Source of the DNA: Azospirillum sp. | Lineage (GTDB): Bacteria > Pseudomonadota > Alphaproteobacteria > Azospirillales > Azospirillaceae | Direction of reading: 5' to 3' | DNA length: 64,000 nt | Assembly: GCA_027486405.1 (NCBI GenBank) | Contig: JAIXPD010000025.1 | Location: 19,261-83,260 of the forward strand | In this document: piece after piece, positions 57,088-64,000 of the stretch | Layout: every line of letters begins with the position of its first letter | Position numbering within the stretch: the first letter of the stretch is position 1 | Position numbers and translations under genes: made by a program | The notes under the pieces: generated by a model | What the model was told of the DNA's origin: nothing | Seen by the model: only the letters and a program-made list of their open reading frames with translations | Database searches by the model: none

Positions 57088-57882
57088 TCACGGTCCCGGG
57101 AACAGGCGGTCGGTCCGTCCCATCAGATGATAGGAGATCAGGCCGATCCATTCCCGCACGGCGTCGTCCAGCAAGGCCAGCGGCCGGTCCAACTCCGCCG
57201 GAACGGGCGGGCTGGCGTCGCTCCGGGTGCGGTAATCGACGGGGTGGGGGATCACCGGCCACCCCAGTTGGGTGAAGATGCCGACGGAACGCGGCATGTG
57301 CAGGGCCGACGTCACCAGAATCCAGCGCTCACCCGGCTTGGGCGCGGCGATGGCTTGCCCGAACAGGGCGTTTTCCCAGGTGTTGCGGGATTCGGTTTCG
57401 TACAGCACCCGGCCGTCGGGTATGCCCGCCTGGGCCAGCACGGCGCGCACGGTCTGATCCTCCTTCATGCCCTGGCGCAGCAGCACGCCGGAACCGCCGG
57501 TGGACACCGCGCGCGCCTGCGGGTGGCGGCGGACCAGTTCGGCGAAGGCCAGCACCCGTTCGGCCGCGTCGTTCAGCGACGGGTCGCCCCGGTCGGCGGT
57601 GATGGTCGGGTTGACCGCACCGCCCAGCATGATGATGCCGTCCACCCGCTCCGGCACCTCCGCACGGGGAAAGCGGCTTTCCAGCGGCAGGGCGACCAGG
57701 GCGGCCAGCGGGGTCAGCATCACCAGCGCCAACGCCACGGCGGCCCCGGCGATCAAACGGTCGCCCAACCGCCGCCAGCGGTCGCGCCGCCGCATGATCA
57801 GCCCGGCCAGCAGCAGGATGACCATCAAATTGCCGGGATTCATCAATCCCCACAGCAGCTTCGACAGCGCAAAGGACAACAC
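57088..57882 (-). CDS. YdcF/ElyC-type DUF218 membrane-anchored protein
   Basis: 264 residues from GTG 57882 (GGAGAGAGCC upstream; TTG next codon also possible). Two N-terminal transmembrane helices precede a DUF218 domain (VDGIIMLGGAVNPTITADRGDPSLNDAAERVLAFAELVRRHPQARAVSTGGSG, ESRNTWENALFGQAI, WILVTSALHMPRSVGIF). ElyC/SanA-type members affect envelope biogenesis, lipid-carrier metabolism and vancomycin sensitivity. The biochemical activity is not established. Confidence 0.88.
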   Translation of the reverse strand: MLSFALSKLLWGLMNPGNLMVILLLAGLIMRRRDRWRRLGDRLIAGAAVALALVMLTPLAALVALPLESRFPRAEVPERVDGIIMLGGAVNPTITADRGDPSLNDAAERVLAFAELVRRHPQARAVSTGGSGVLLRQGMKEDQTVRAVLAQAGIPDGRVLYETESRNTWENALFGQAIAAPKPGERWILVTSALHMPRSVGIFTQLGWPVIPHPVDYRTRSDASPPVPAELDRPLALLDDAVREWIGLISYHLMGRTDRLFPGP

Positions 57883-58024
57883 CGGCTCTCTCCGTTCCGC
57901 GCAACGCCGGTGCGGACCATAGGCGCAGGGCGGTGATTGCGGCAATGCCGGGAGTCGATGACACAAAAACGACATCAAAGCTTAACAAGGACGTCGTCTG
58001 CGGGGCGTAGATGTGGGCCGTTCC

Positions 58025-58032
58025 GCCGATAA
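58025..58032 (+). promoter_or_regulatory. possible sigma-28 -10 element
   Basis: GCCGATAA, the exact FliA-type -10, stands 47 bases before the chemoreceptor start. The matching -35 (TAAA-like) at the right spacing is poor, so this is suggestive only. Confidence 0.35.
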
Positions 58033-58078
58033 CAATTGATCGGTCGGGCGTTCGGATCGGTCCAAAGGAATCTTGCCC

Positions 58079-60031
58079 ATGCTGTCCAACCTTCCCATCG
58101 GCACGCGGATCGCGTTGTTGGTCGTCGCGTCGCTGGTCACGCTGGGTTTGTTGGGGGGAACCGTTTTCGTCGGGGCTGGTCAGGTGTTCGAGGCGACGGC
58201 GGAGATGAACCGCTACCGTGAGGTTTACGAACACGCTTCGGAGATCGAACGCCGAGTCGCCCGCCTGCAATATCAGGGACAGCGTTTCGTCACCGACCGC
58301 GACGAGGCCGCCGCCCGCGCCTTCGACAGCACCGCCACCGAAGCCCAAACCATGCTGGTCGAGATCAAGGACAAGGTCGGTGCGGCGGCGGAGGATCTGG
58401 ATCCGGTGGTGCAGGGCCTGACCGGTCTGAAGGCGCAATTCGCCGCCGTGGTGGACAAGGCCAAGGAGCTGGGGCTGACCGACGAAAGCGGCGTGCGCGG
58501 CAAGCTGCGCGCCTCGGCCAAGCAGATCGAGGACGAGTTGAAGCAGTGGCCCAACGCCGACAAGCTGACCGGCCGCATGGAGTCCATGCGCAAGATGGAG
58601 AAGGACTTCATCATCTATCAGGACGAGGCCATGCTGGCGGGCCAGCGCAAGGTCTTCAACGAATTCACCTTCTTTCTGGCCGATTCCGGCCTGGACGAGT
58701 CGACTCAGGCCAAGATGGAAAAGCTGGCGCGCGCCTACCGCAGCGATCTCGGCAAATTCGTCGATGGCAGCAAGGCGTTCCGCGCCCAGGTCGCCAGCTT
58801 CAACGAGACTTTCCAGGCGTTGGTTCCCCGCTTTGACGCGCTGCTGGTCAACGCCAACTCCGGCATGACCGGGGCGGTGGACAAGCAGAACGCGGTGCGG
58901 GAAAGCGTCATCGCCAACGCGCTGATGGCCGGGTCGGTCCTGCTGGTCGGCTTTGTCATCACCAGCCTGTTTGTCGCCCGCAGCATCACCCGCCCGCTGC
59001 TGTTGATCGAAACGGCGATGGAGAAGCTGGCGGCGGGCGATCGCCAGGCCGCCGTTCCGGGAACCAAGCGCGGCGACGAGATCGGCGCGATGGCCCGTGC
59101 CGTGGCGGTGTTCAAAGACAATCTGCAACGCACCCACGATCTGGAAATCGAAGCGCGCGAGGCCGAACGCCGGGCCGAGGCCGACCGCAAGGAATCGCTG
59201 CGCGTGGTCGCCAACGATTTCGACGGGGCTTTTGGCCGTGTGCTCGGGACCGTCGGCAACGCGACCGAGCAGATCCGCAACGGTGCCCATCTGCTGCGCG
59301 ACATCGCCGAAACGATGAAGAATCAGGCGCTGCACACGGCGGAAAAGGCCGAACAGACCTCCGAAGTGGTGGGCATCGTCAACACGGTGTCGCAAACCCT
59401 CACCACCTCCATCGGCGAGATCGGCGGGCGGGTCAGCACCACGGCGACGGCGGTGGACCGCGCGGTGAACCGGGCGCGCCAGAGCGACACGGCGGTGCAG
59501 GCGCTGGCCGACAGCTCCCAGCGCATCGGCGAGATCGTCCGCCTCATCACCGACATCGCCGGTCAAACCAACCTGCTGGCGCTCAACGCCACCATCGAAG
59601 CGGCGCGCGCGGGTGAGGCGGGCAAGGGCTTTGCCGTCGTGGCGCAGGAGGTCAAGCTGTTGGCCAACCAGACGGCCAAGGCCACGGAGGACATCGGCGG
59701 CCAGATCGGCGCGATCCAAGGGGCGACGGCCGACGTGGTGGACGCCATCCGTGCCATCCGCAGCACGGTGGAGGAGGTGCAGACCCTGTCCAGCGAGGTG
59801 TCCGCCGCCGTCAGCGAGCAGTTGGAACACACCCAGAAAATCGCCTTGGCGGTGGACCGTGCCACCCACAACTCGAACGAGGTGTCCGAAAGCGTCAGCA
59901 CCATGGCGATCACCGCCGCCGAAACTGGCAAATCCGCCATCGAAATGATGTACTCCGCCGGTCAGCTCACCAGCGAACTGCAACAGTTGGAGGCCGACGC
60001 CGACCGCTTCGTCGCATCGATCAAGATGTGA
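58079..60031 (+). CDS. membrane chemoreceptor with HBM-type periplasmic domain
   Basis: 650 residues from ATG 58079 (AAAGGAA upstream). TM1 at ~8-32, then a ~245-residue all-helical periplasmic region of the helical bimodular type (residues ~35-280), TM2 at ~281-303, HAMP, and the signalling domain with [17 protein letters not shown] (~500). HBM receptors sense organic acids such as TCA intermediates in pseudomonads; the ligand here is unknown. It lacks a C-terminal CheR-binding pentapeptide. Confidence 0.92.
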   Translation: MLSNLPIGTRIALLVVASLVTLGLLGGTVFVGAGQVFEATAEMNRYREVYEHASEIERRVARLQYQGQRFVTDRDEAAARAFDSTATEAQTMLVEIKDKVGAAAEDLDPVVQGLTGLKAQFAAVVDKAKELGLTDESGVRGKLRASAKQIEDELKQWPNADKLTGRMESMRKMEKDFIIYQDEAMLAGQRKVFNEFTFFLADSGLDESTQAKMEKLARAYRSDLGKFVDGSKAFRAQVASFNETFQALVPRFDALLVNANSGMTGAVDKQNAVRESVIANALMAGSVLLVGFVITSLFVARSITRPLLLIETAMEKLAAGDRQAAVPGTKRGDEIGAMARAVAVFKDNLQRTHDLEIEAREAERRAEADRKESLRVVANDFDGAFGRVLGTVGNATEQIRNGAHLLRDIAETMKNQALHTAEKAEQTSEVVGIVNTVSQTLTTSIGEIGGRVSTTATAVDRAVNRARQSDTAVQALADSSQRIGEIVRLITDIAGQTNLLALNATIEAARAGEAGKGFAVVAQEVKLLANQTAKATEDIGGQIGAIQGATADVVDAIRAIRSTVEEVQTLSSEVSAAVSEQLEHTQKIALAVDRATHNSNEVSESVSTMAITAAETGKSAIEMMYSAGQLTSELQQLEADADRFVASIKM

Positions 60032-60043
60032 GGATCGTCCACG

Positions 60044-61225
60044 TCACTCCGTTGCCGTGCCGGCGCTCTCGGGCGTGTCCGTCTCCGGCAGGGCCGCTGT
60101 GGTGTGGAGCGCCACGCGCAGGCCGCCGTTGGTGAAGGTCAGCGGGTTGGGGGCGAAGGGCAGGCCGGTGGCGCGGGCGAGCGCGGCGTCGCTGGTCACG
60201 ATGGCGACGCGCCAGCCGCCGAAGCGGGCCAGCAGGGTGCGGCCCAGCGCCTGATAGAGCGGGAACAGCGATTTGACGTCGCCGATGCGGGCACCATAGG
60301 GCGGGTTGACGATGACCAGACCCGGCGGGCCAGCGGGGCGGGTGCGGTCGCTGACGGCGTGCTGGTCGAACTGCACCCAAGCGGCCACCCCGGCCTTGTC
60401 GGCGTTGGCGCGGCTCATGGCGATGGCCCCGCCGTCGCGGTCGCTGCCGAAGAAGCGCTGGGTCGGCGTGACGGCGGCGTTGGTGGCGCGCAGCCGTTCC
60501 CACCGCGCGGGGTCGAAGCTGGCGAGTTGTTCGAAGGCAAACGCACGGGTGCGACCGGGGTGCAGACCGGCGGCGATCTCCGCCGCTTCGATGACGAAGG
60601 TTCCCGACCCGCACATGGGGTCGACCACCGGCTCCCGCCCGTCATACCCGGCCAGCCGCAGCAATTGCGCGGCCAGCGTTTCCCGCATCGGGGCCTTGTG
60701 GATCGCGTCCTTGTGACCACGCTTGTGCAGGGATTCGCCGGAGGTGTCGAGGCTGATGGTGCACAGATCATCGTCGATCCGCACCTTGATGCAGATCGCG
60801 GCCTCGTCGGAGATCGGCGCGCCCAGCGTTTCGGTGATGGCGCGCTCGACCCGCTGCGCCGTCGCCCCGGCGTGGTAGATTCGCGAGGCCTTGCAGGACG
60901 CCTCGACCCGCACCGGCACGTCGGCGCGCAGCACGTCGCCCCAGACCACCCGGCGCGCCCGCTTGTCGAGCTGGGCCAGATGCAGGGCGCGGAAGGACGC
61001 GATGCGGGCGAGCACGCGGGTGGCCCCGCGCAGTTCCAGATTGGCGCGCCACACCTCCGGCCAACCGCCGCTGACGGTGACGCCGCCCTTGATGGCGACC
61101 GCGTCGGCAAAGCCCTTCTCCTGGGCCTCCGCCAACAGGGCGGGTTCCAGACCGGGCGCGGTCACGAGGAACAGCTCCAGCGATTGGGCGGGAGCGGCGG
61201 CGGGGGAGGGGGCGGTCGTGGTCAT
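60044..61225 (-). CDS. THUMP-domain class I rRNA methyltransferase (RlmL N-half-like)
   Basis: 393 residues from ATG 61225. The N-terminal THUMP RNA-binding domain (ELFLVTAPGLEPALLAEAQ, GGVTVSGGWPEVWRANLELRGATRVLARI) is followed by a UPF0020 SAM methyltransferase domain with DPMCGSGTFVIEAAEIA and the NPPYG catalytic motif for N2-guanine methylation. It corresponds to the stand-alone RlmL/YcbY N-terminal half that makes m2G2445 in 23S rRNA. Confidence 0.92.
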   Translation of the reverse strand: MTTTAPSPAAAPAQSLELFLVTAPGLEPALLAEAQEKGFADAVAIKGGVTVSGGWPEVWRANLELRGATRVLARIASFRALHLAQLDKRARRVVWGDVLRADVPVRVEASCKASRIYHAGATAQRVERAITETLGAPISDEAAICIKVRIDDDLCTISLDTSGESLHKRGHKDAIHKAPMRETLAAQLLRLAGYDGREPVVDPMCGSGTFVIEAAEIAAGLHPGRTRAFAFEQLASFDPARWERLRATNAAVTPTQRFFGSDRDGGAIAMSRANADKAGVAAWVQFDQHAVSDRTRPAGPPGLVIVNPPYGARIGDVKSLFPLYQALGRTLLARFGGWRVAIVTSDAALARATGLPFAPNPLTFTNGGLRVALHTTAALPETDTPESAGTATE

Positions 61226-61277
61226 CCCCCTACATAGCCCGCCCATCGCCGGTCATCGACAGATTTCTAAGCCCCCC

Positions 61278-62249
61278 TCACACAACGTCCGGCGAGGCCA
61301 GACGGCAGAAGCTCCCCTCGCGCTCCACCTGGACGGTGGCGTGGCCGATGCCGAAACGCTCCTTCAGCGTCTTAGCCACGCTGTCGAGCAGCGTGTCGTC
61401 CGGGTCGCCCTGCGGACGGACCAGATGGGCGGTCAACGCCGTCTCGGTCGTGCTGATCGGCCAGATGTGCAGGTCGTGCACGGCGGTCACGCCGGGCAGG
61501 GCGGCCAGATAGCGTTCGACGGCGGGCTGGTCCACCCCGTCCGGCACGGCGGCGAGCGCCAGCCGGGTGGAATCGCGCAGCAGGCCCCAGGTGCCCAGCG
61601 TGATGACGGCGGCGATCACCAGGCTGGTGGCGGGATCGAGCCACTGCCAGCCGGTGAAGCCGATCAGCGCGGCGGACAGCACCACCCCCAGCGACACACC
61701 GGCGTCGGCGGCCATGTGCAGATAGGCCCCCTTGATGTTGATGTCGCTGTGGCGGCCGCCCATGAACAGCAGGGCGGTGAAGCCGTTGATGAGGATGCCG
61801 ATCCCGGCGACGATCATGACCGTGGTTTCGGCCACCGGCTGCGGGTTGCTCAGGCGGGTGATGGATTCCAGCGTGATCGCCCCAACCCCGATCAACAGGA
61901 TCATCGCGTTCAGCAGCGACGCCAGGATCGAGGCGTTGCCCAGCCCATAGGTGTAGCGCCCGTTCGGCGCGCGCCGCCCCATCCACACCGCCGCCCAGGC
62001 GATCAACAGCCCCATCACATCGCCCAGATTGTGCCCGGCGTCGGCCAGCAGCGCGGTGGAGTTGGACAGCAGGCCATAGGCCGCCTCCACCACGACAAAG
62101 CCGATGTTCAGCGCAGCGCCCAGCGCAAAGGAACGGTCGTAGGACACCGGGCCATGATGATGCCCGCCATGGGAATGACCACCGTGCGAATGGCCGTGAT
62201 GGCCCTTGCCCTGATGGCCGTCACCGTGATGATGCTCACCATGCGGCAT
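61278..62249 (-). CDS. cation diffusion facilitator, zinc/cobalt exporter (CzcD/DmeF-like)
   Basis: 323 residues. The His-rich N-terminus (HGEHHHGDGHQGKGHHGHSHGGHSHGGHHHG) is a metal buffer. Six TM helices follow with the transport site HxxxD / DxxxD pairs (LADAGHNLGDVMG and HMAADAGVSLGVVLSA), then a ferredoxin-like cytoplasmic dimer domain (HDLHIWPISTTETALTAHLVRP). The ALNIGFVVVEAAYGLLSNSTALLADAGHN start is typical of CzcD/ZitB. It exports Zn2+, Co2+ or Cd2+ using the proton gradient. No Zur box was seen in front. Confidence 0.92.
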   Translation of the reverse strand: MPHGEHHHGDGHQGKGHHGHSHGGHSHGGHHHGPVSYDRSFALGAALNIGFVVVEAAYGLLSNSTALLADAGHNLGDVMGLLIAWAAVWMGRRAPNGRYTYGLGNASILASLLNAMILLIGVGAITLESITRLSNPQPVAETTVMIVAGIGILINGFTALLFMGGRHSDINIKGAYLHMAADAGVSLGVVLSAALIGFTGWQWLDPATSLVIAAVITLGTWGLLRDSTRLALAAVPDGVDQPAVERYLAALPGVTAVHDLHIWPISTTETALTAHLVRPQGDPDDTLLDSVAKTLKERFGIGHATVQVEREGSFCRLASPDVV

Positions 62250-62607
62250 GGATCATCCCCTTGGTGGCGTTGACCGGTTCCACCTTTGGCGCGCCGCTCA
62301 TGCTGTGCCACGCCCAACTGTAGCCGGTGTAGGCGGCGGTGTAGGCGACGCCCGCCCCGCAGCCGACCGTGGCCGACGCGGCGACCGCCGACACGGCGAT
62401 GGAGGTGGCGACCCCGCTGTTGACCAGCGGCATCAGGATCAAGCCGCTGGTCAACCCGCTGACCGTCGCCCCGCTGAGGCAGGAGATGACCGCCTGCTCG
62501 GTGAAACTCTGGGTTTCCTGAGCGCTGGCGCTTCCCGCGCTCAACAACCCGGCGAGGGCGAGCGGGAGAAGGAGAGCGGAACGGACGACGGGCGGAACGC
62601 GGTGCAT
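62236..62607 (-). CDS. small secreted alanine/glycine-rich protein, unknown
   Basis: 123 residues from the second of two adjacent ATGs (62607; the other at 62610), with GGAGG upstream. The signal peptide ends LLSAGSASA. The mature part has two long hydrophobic Gly/Ala/Ser segments (VNSGVATSIAVSAVAASATVGCGAGVAYTAAY) and two Cys, resembling glycine-zipper membrane proteins. The end overlaps the CDF start by 14 bases, so it is the first gene of that operon and may assist in metal export or envelope integrity. Confidence 0.6.
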   Translation of the reverse strand: MHRVPPVVRSALLLPLALAGLLSAGSASAQETQSFTEQAVISCLSGATVSGLTSGLILMPLVNSGVATSIAVSAVAASATVGCGAGVAYTAAYTGYSWAWHSMSGAPKVEPVNATKGMIHAAW

Positions 62608-62810
62608 CATGCACCTCCGGTGCTGAAGGGGGGGCGGAACGGGGGGTGGGCGCACAACACACACCCATCCGGCATTATCGTCGCCCGTTGCGGTGCCGCA
62701 AGCGGAAAGCGCGCCTGGATTGCGCGTTCGCCGCCACCCGTGACCTTGCGTGGGCAAGCCGCACCGCCTAGCTTCGGGGCGACACAGACCCCGTGCGGAG
62801 AGAAGGCATT

Positions 62811-63230
62811 ATGAAAGCGCGCGTCACCTGGGTGGACGGCAAGATGTTCGTCGGCGAATCCGGCAGCGGCCACGCCGTGGTCATGGATGGCGCGCCGGAG
62901 GCCGGAGGCCGCAACCTGGGCATCCGCCCGATGGAAATGCTGCTGATCGGCATGGGCGGGTGCAGTTGCTTTGACGTGGTGATGATCCTGGAAAAGGGCC
63001 GTCAGGCGATCACCGATTGCGTCGCCACGGTCGAGGCCGAACGGGCCGAAACCGACCCGAAGGTCTTCACCAAGATCCACATGCATTTCACCGTCACCGG
63101 GCGCGGGCTGGACCCGGCCAAGGTCGAACGGGCGATCGCGCTGTCGGCGGAAAAATACTGCTCCGCCTCCATCATGCTGGGGCAGACGGCAACCATCACC
63201 CATGATTTCGAGGTGGTGGAAGCGCCGTAA
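62811..63230 (+). CDS. OsmC-family protein (YhfA-like)
   Basis: 139 residues from ATG 62811. The OsmC fold has GIRPMEMLLIGMGGCSCFDVVMILEKGR (first active-site Cys) and AEKYCSASIMLG (second Cys), the pair used for peroxide reduction in OsmC/Ohr. The short length and GGRNLGIRPMEMLL resemble the YhfA subgroup, whose peroxidase activity is less certain. Confidence 0.88.
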   Translation: MKARVTWVDGKMFVGESGSGHAVVMDGAPEAGGRNLGIRPMEMLLIGMGGCSCFDVVMILEKGRQAITDCVATVEAERAETDPKVFTKIHMHFTVTGRGLDPAKVERAIALSAEKYCSASIMLGQTATITHDFEVVEAP

Positions 63231-63279
63231 CCGGGCAACAGGGGGCGAGGCACGGCCCGCCCCCGTTTCCATGCTTCAC

Positions 63280-63597
63280 TTACGCGTGCAGCATCTTCAG
63301 GCCGATGATGCCGCCGACGATTGCGGCAATGCAGAGCAGCCGCGCCGCGCCCGCCGGTTCGCCGAACAGAAGCATCCCCAGTGCGGCCGTGCCGACCGTG
63401 CCGATCCCCGTCCACACGGCGTAGGCGGTGCCGAGCGGCAGGCTTTTCAACGCCCAGCCCAACAGCACGACGCTGGCGGTCATCGCCACCACCGTTCCCA
63501 CGCTGGGCCAGAGTTTGGAAAAGCCGTCGGTGTATTTCAGGCCGATGGCCCAGGCGACTTCGAACAGACCGGCGAAAAACAACACGACCCACGCCAT
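63280..63597 (-). CDS. gdx: guanidinium exporter Gdx (SugE), SMR family
   Basis: 105 residues from ATG 63597 (GGAGG upstream), four transmembrane helices. [31 protein letters not shown] has the essential Glu (FEVAWA) of SMR transporters and the WAIGLKY signature of the Gdx/SugE branch. [32 protein letters not shown] follows. It exchanges guanidinium for protons as a dual-topology dimer. The upstream guanidine-II riboswitch supports guanidinium as substrate rather than drug cations. Confidence 0.95.
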   Translation of the reverse strand: MAWVVLFFAGLFEVAWAIGLKYTDGFSKLWPSVGTVVAMTASVVLLGWALKSLPLGTAYAVWTGIGTVGTAALGMLLFGEPAGAARLLCIAAIVGGIIGLKMLHA

Positions 63598-63623
63598 GAC
63601 GGCGCCTCCGTCGATGATGGAAG

Positions 63624-63680
63624 GCAGGGCCGTCCCCGCGCGTTTTGGTGAACCCGTTTGATGCGCGGGGTCGTCCCCGC
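63624..63680 (-). promoter_or_regulatory. guanidine-II (mini-ykkC) riboswitch
   Basis: On the minus strand two hairpins with ACGR tetraloops: GCGGGG-ACGA-CCCCGC (63680-63665) and GCGGGG-ACGG-CCCTGC (63639-63624), joined by a 25-base linker. The second ends 26 bases before the gdx ATG. This is the diagnostic mini-ykkC pattern; guanidine binding to both loops is expected to expose the GGAGG and turn on gdx translation. Confidence 0.9.
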
Positions 63681-63783
63681 CGGGCAGAGCGCCCATATGG
63701 GGCCGACCGGGCGGCGGGTCAAGCGGTGTGGTGCGCATGCAGGGCAATCGGGTGAAGGCTTGAAATTCCTTTATTAGGACATT

Positions 63784-63869
63784 CGTCATCCCCGCGAAGG
63801 CGGGGATCCAGAGTTCGCAGAGTGGTTCTGACGGAAAAGCCTGGATCCCCGCCTTCGCGGGGATGACGG
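63784..63869. repeat. inverted pair of REP-type repeats
   Basis: CGTCATCCCCGCGAAGGCGG (63786 on, continuing GGATCCAG) and its inverse CTGGATCCCCGCCTTCGCGG (63841 on, continuing GGATGACG) enclose ~30 bp. Each arm also folds by itself (CCCCGC-GAAG-GCGGGG). This common bacterial repeat often mistranslates as the HPREGGDPG peptide. Confidence 0.9.
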
Positions 63870-63904
63870 AAAATTCTCCGTATAGGTTTATAAACCTTCA
63901 AACG

Positions 63905-63978
63905 ATCATCGTCACGCAGGCAAGAATGGACACGGATTGCACGGACAAAAATGAGGGATTGCACGGATTTTCGCCCCA
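63905..63978. repeat. dispersed repeat, inverted copy of the 25.5-25.65 kb element
   Basis: GCAAGAATGGACACGGATTG ... ATGAGGGATTGCACGGATTT TCGCCCC is the near-exact reverse complement of 25575-25640. The rest of 63870-64000 shows no gene. Confidence 0.85.
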
Positions 63979-64000
63979 ATTGCATTCTGTATCCCGCCAT

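Noticed and set aside
57329..59983. 884-codon open frame opposite the HBM chemoreceptor
   Set aside because: Antisense shadow; the plus strand carries intact TM, HAMP and signalling motifs.
63719..64000. Open frame with [10 protein letters not shown]...LDPRLRGDD
   Set aside because: Known artefact of translating REP-type repeats.

Overview
The window reads as a high-GC chromosomal segment from an alphaproteobacterium, most plausibly a motile, soil- or water-living member of the Rhodospirillales (Azospirillum-like). This is inferred from the codon usage, the AapJQMP general amino-acid transporter, the order yqeY-dnaG-rpoD beside carA, a PhoX phosphatase, DUF1127, two chemoreceptors and a hook-type flagellar protein. 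No 16S gene is present, so the genus cannot be fixed.

Left part (1-10.2 kb): the tail of a YihY-type membrane protein, a DnaJ-domain protein and a 17-kDa-type lipoprotein facing pdxH, a soluble chemoreceptor, an MBL-fold hydrolase, an ArsB/SLC13-type permease and a GAF-HD-GYP phosphodiesterase. A zinc unit follows: zur overlapping a His-rich CobW/COG0523 GTPase, with a palindromic Zur box against the zur start codon. From 10.3 to 22.5 kb almost everything lies on the minus strand: phoX, photolyase, the pdeM/Lhr-type helicase pair with a TPR glycosyltransferase-like gene, then pyrB-pyrC-plsY and a GcvA-like regulator.

Middle (22.6-41.2 kb): DUF1127 and GFA genes, a Fur-box-preceded cupredoxin/FTR1 iron-uptake pair, ruvX, serA, a secreted HExxH protein, a DHA2 drug exporter with its TetR regulator and an 18-bp operator. 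Then come carA and the divergent macromolecular-synthesis cluster yqeY-dnaG-rpoD. dnaG carries an in-frame intein with a LAGLIDADG endonuclease, inserted exactly before the third zinc ligand of the CHC2 zinc ribbon. After rpoD are a tRNA with anticodon CAU and a decayed GGDEF fragment, a hydrolase/MarR pair, hisI and metC. Between marR and hisI are two tandem minus-strand units, each with a perfect FNR/FixK-type box, a -10 element, a shared 5' sequence containing CCUCCC, and an intrinsic terminator. They look like two paralogous oxygen-regulated small RNAs of about 65 nt.

Right part (41.5-64 kb): the aap amino-acid ABC transporter with a tandemly duplicated binding-protein gene, hisC, a GNAT gene, sulfur and housekeeping genes (sseA, AlaX, cysK, a Nudix gene), a catalytically dead HtrA-like protein, tRNA-Asn, a hook-like flagellar gene, tRNA-Cys, a YdcF-type protein, an HBM-type chemoreceptor, an RlmL-like methyltransferase, a CDF exporter, an OsmC-like protein, and a guanidine exporter (gdx) behind a clear guanidine-II (mini-ykkC) riboswitch. 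The window ends in dispersed repeats.

A theme across the window is short (12-17 bp) tandem duplications placed on or just after stop codons of several unrelated genes. Starts were chosen from ribosome-binding sites, overlaps and family length; no similarity search was possible.
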